DNA of 64,000 bases, from contig QTVU01000013.1 in the NCBI GenBank assembly GCA_003460745.1, forward strand, positions 1-64,000, given 5' to 3'. The DNA is from Firmicutes bacterium AM55-24TS. Lineage in GTDB: Bacteria > Bacillota > Clostridia > UBA1381. Shown here piece by piece: positions 62,132 through 64,000 of the stretch (its first letter is position 1; each line of letters opens with the position of its first letter). A model generated the notes under the pieces. That model did no database searches. It was not told the origin of the DNA and saw nothing but the letters and a program-made list of their open reading frames with translations. The position numbers and the translations under genes are program-made.

Positions 62132-63340
62132 TTACTCCATCACAATATTATAACCGTTCTTTTCAAGTACCTTAATAACTCTTTCGCCGTGTTCTCTGCC
62201 GCCGACTTCACAAGCAATATGAATAATTGCCTCGTTCGGATCAAGTTCTGCACTCAATCTGTCGTGCTGTACCATTACGATATTCGCGTTTGCCTCGGCA
62301 AGAATGTGTGAAAGATGTTCCAAACTTCCCGGAATATCAAGAAGTGTAGTCTTGAATTTAAGCTTTCTCTCACGCGTAACAAGACCAAGCTCGATAATTC
62401 TGTGAATAAAGCTAACATCAATATTACCGCCAGAAAGTACGCAAGCGATTTTCTTACCCTTAACGTCAACCTTGTTGTTAAGAACAGCCGCAAGCGGTGT
62501 AGCACCGGCAGGTTCAACAACTTGCTTTGTTCTTTCAAGAAGCAGTAAAATAGCCTCTGAGATTTCTGCATCTGATACCGTCACAACATCATCTGCATAC
62601 TTGTTGATAAGTTCAACAGTTTTGTCACCTGGTATTTTAACCGCAATACCGTCTGCGATAGTAACGGCAGAATCGGTAGTAACGTGTTTTTTCTCTTTAA
62701 ATGAATTGTAAATTGCAGGAGCGCCCTCGGCTTGTACACCTACAATTTGCACACGCGGATTGATTTGCTTTATGCAAGCCGCAACACCGGCCAAAAGACC
62801 GCCGCCGCCAGCCGGCACAAGTACCATATCAACAGTAGGTAAATCCTCAAGAATTTCTATACCGATTGTACCTTGTCCTGCCATAACTTCAAGATCGTCG
62901 TATGGGTGAAGGAAAGTTGCACCCTCTTTTTCTTGAATTTCAACCGCTTTTTTGTAAGCGTCGTCATAACAATCTCCGTAAAGCACTACCTTGGCACCGT
63001 AACCCTCTGTCGCACTCACCTTAGCAATAGGAGCAGACTTCGGCATAACGATAGTTGCGGGAATATTGTGAACGTGTGACGCATATGCAACACCTTGTGC
63101 ATGGTTGCCGGCAGATGAAGCAACGGCTGAAGTAATTTCGCCTCTTTCAACAAGTGCGGCAATCTTATTTGACGCACCTCTTATTTTAAATGAACCTGTT
63201 TTCTGTTGGTTCTCAAATTTTAAATATATCTCTCCGCCTGTCATGTCAGAGAAAGTTTTAGATGATTCAATCTTAGTTCTGTGAATAGTCGGCTCAAGAC
63301 GTTTAGCCGCAAGTTCAATTTCTTTTAATTCCAAATCCAT
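62132..63340 (-). CDS. ilvA: threonine ammonia-lyase
   Basis: 402 residues from MDLELKEIELAAKRL (ATG 63340; 17 upstream codons have no site). The PLP lysine is in QKTGSFKIRGASNK, the glycine-rich phosphate loop is VPAGGGGLLAGVA, and SGGNID is present. A C-terminal ACT domain (about 325-402, LLDIPGSLEHLSHIL) suggests amino acid control. It makes 2-oxobutanoate from threonine for isoleucine synthesis, or for energy in the TdcB-like case. Confidence 0.92.
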   Translation of the reverse strand: MDLELKEIELAAKRLEPTIHRTKIESSKTFSDMTGGEIYLKFENQQKTGSFKIRGASNKIAALVERGEITSAVASSAGNHAQGVAYASHVHNIPATIVMPKSAPIAKVSATEGYGAKVVLYGDCYDDAYKKAVEIQEKEGATFLHPYDDLEVMAGQGTIGIEILEDLPTVDMVLVPAGGGGLLAGVAACIKQINPRVQIVGVQAEGAPAIYNSFKEKKHVTTDSAVTIADGIAVKIPGDKTVELINKYADDVVTVSDAEISEAILLLLERTKQVVEPAGATPLAAVLNNKVDVKGKKIACVLSGGNIDVSFIHRIIELGLVTRERKLKFKTTLLDIPGSLEHLSHILAEANANIVMVQHDRLSAELDPNEAIIHIACEVGGREHGERVIKVLEKNGYNIVME

Positions 63341-63505
63341 TTTTTTCGCAAGTCCTTTCTTACTTTTTCTTATCTTATAATTATACCGCAATTATATCTA
63401 TTTTTCAATAGCAGATTTTATTTATATGCAAAATCATTATATTATTCACAAAACAATTCACTATCTCCCCTCCTCACCCTCCTTTTTCTTCATATGCTTT
63501 CCATT

Positions 63506-63582
63506 CGGGCGGCCAATGACCGCCCCTACACACTTTCCTCTCTTTCCTCTCATTTCGTAGGGACGACCATCGGTCGCCCTCT
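63506..63582. repeat. two GGGCGACC-type palindromes
   Basis: CGGGCGGCCAATGACCGCCC (63506-63525) and a second at about 63558-63582 (GTAGGGACGACCATCGGTCGCCC) match the short palindrome at 47763-47781. The rest of 63392-63620 holds no gene that I can support. Confidence 0.6.
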
Positions 63583-63620
63583 TACCATACACAAAACCTC
63601 CACAATCCCCTCACCTTCCC

Positions 63621-63649
63621 TTGCAAACCGCCACAAAATATAGTATAAT
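63621..63649 (+). promoter_or_regulatory. promoter of the MATE transporter gene
   Basis: TTGCAA (63621-63626), 17-base spacer, perfect TATAAT (63644-63649). Confidence 0.75.
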
Positions 63650-63688
63650 AAAAAAGTTGCATATAAAAATCGAAAGGAGTCGCAATAA

Positions 63689-64000
63689 ATGGAACAAACG
63701 AAAGAAAATAAAATGGGTACAATGCCTGTAAACAAGCTGCTTGTAACAATGTCACTGCCTATGGTTATATCAATGATAGTGCAAGCACTTTATAACATAG
63801 TCGACAGTATATTCGTATCAAGACTTTCCGAAGACGCATTGACAGCCGTTTCAATGGCATTTCCAATGCAAAACCTTATGATTTCCGTAGCAGTCGGTAC
63901 AGGGGTAGGTATAAACGCAATGCTTTCACGCGCACTCGGCGAAAAAAAGTTTGAAGCGGCAAACAAGACCGCCGAAAACGGTATATTTATAGAAGTTCTC
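63689..64000 (+). CDS. MATE family efflux transporter (5' part, cut by window end)
   Basis: The first 104 residues from MEQTKENKMGTMPVNKLL (ATG 63689, AAAGGAGT site). The start of the MatE domain is typical: SLPMVISMIVQALYNIVDSIFVSRL and AFPMQNLMISVAVGTGVGINAMLSR. It should export drugs or metabolites with an ion gradient. The rest lies beyond the window. Confidence 0.9.
   Translation, partial: MEQTKENKMGTMPVNKLLVTMSLPMVISMIVQALYNIVDSIFVSRLSEDALTAVSMAFPMQNLMISVAVGTGVGINAMLSRALGEKKFEAANKTAENGIFIEVL

Overview
The window looks like a chromosomal segment of a low-to-moderate-GC, anaerobic, gut-type Clostridia (Bacillota). The grounds are Bacillota-style AGGAGG ribosome binding sites, consensus TTGACA/TATAAT promoters, and Bacillota marker genes (IreB, RicT, a Noc/ParB next to rsmG, the mltG-trmR-trhP cluster, bacterial-type glyS). 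Large exported proteins with Pro/Thr linkers and a CE12-like esterase suggest polysaccharide (perhaps pectin) use. The species cannot be fixed from the sequence alone.

Layout. 1-1.7 kb: a small membrane protein, a zinc-ribbon membrane protein, and a locus built like a type I toxin-antitoxin system (21-residue hydrophobic peptide plus a convergent antisense RNA). 1.7-10.6 kb: two very large secreted proteins, the second with an SGNH esterase domain. 10.7-13.8 kb: mltG-trmR-trhP (septal peptidoglycan cleavage plus tRNA wobble-uridine hydroxylation and methylation). 13.9-18.4 kb: phosphohexomutase, WYL regulator, divergent HPr-like protein, tRNA-Thr, yqeY and rpsU. 18.5-32.7 kb: a compact virion module with packaging, head, tail, holin and endolysin genes on the minus strand and a divergent LexA/CI-like repressor. 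It has no integrase, replication genes or recognisable late regulator. 32.7-49.2 kb: housekeeping genes (M16 peptidase, ireB, noc-like parB, rsmG, glmM, hit, alaS, M18 aminopeptidase, pseudo-clostripain, ferredoxin, ricT, radA). A strong unassigned structured-RNA candidate lies between rsmG and parB. 49.2-49.9 kb: palindromic mobile repeats and a dense DnaA-box cluster. 49.9-64 kb: glyS, mscL, a secreted subtilase, tRNA-Ser, an ABC exporter, cardiolipin synthase, hisIE, pgsA-rimO-recX-HD-ilvA, and the start of a MATE transporter.

Most notable. (1) The 14-kb virion module is driven by a perfect consensus promoter embedded in operators facing the repressor gene. This is the layout expected of a PBSX-like or gene-transfer-agent-like element rather than a full temperate phage. 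(2) The tail chaperone has a textbook A-AAA-AAC slippery site giving a G/GT fusion. (3) The convergent-RNA toxin locus near 1.4-1.65 kb. (4) A C11-family lipoprotein that has lost both catalytic positions. (5) The structured RNA at about 36.15-36.35 kb and the DnaA-box cluster at about 49.6 kb.

Caution. At least seven reading frames are broken by what looks like one missing or extra base: the SGNH esterase signal peptide, a phage tail protein, a HAD phosphatase, glmM, an M18 aminopeptidase, the subtilase C-terminus and an HD-domain protein. glmM is normally essential, so consensus or assembly indels are a serious alternative to real mutations for all of them.
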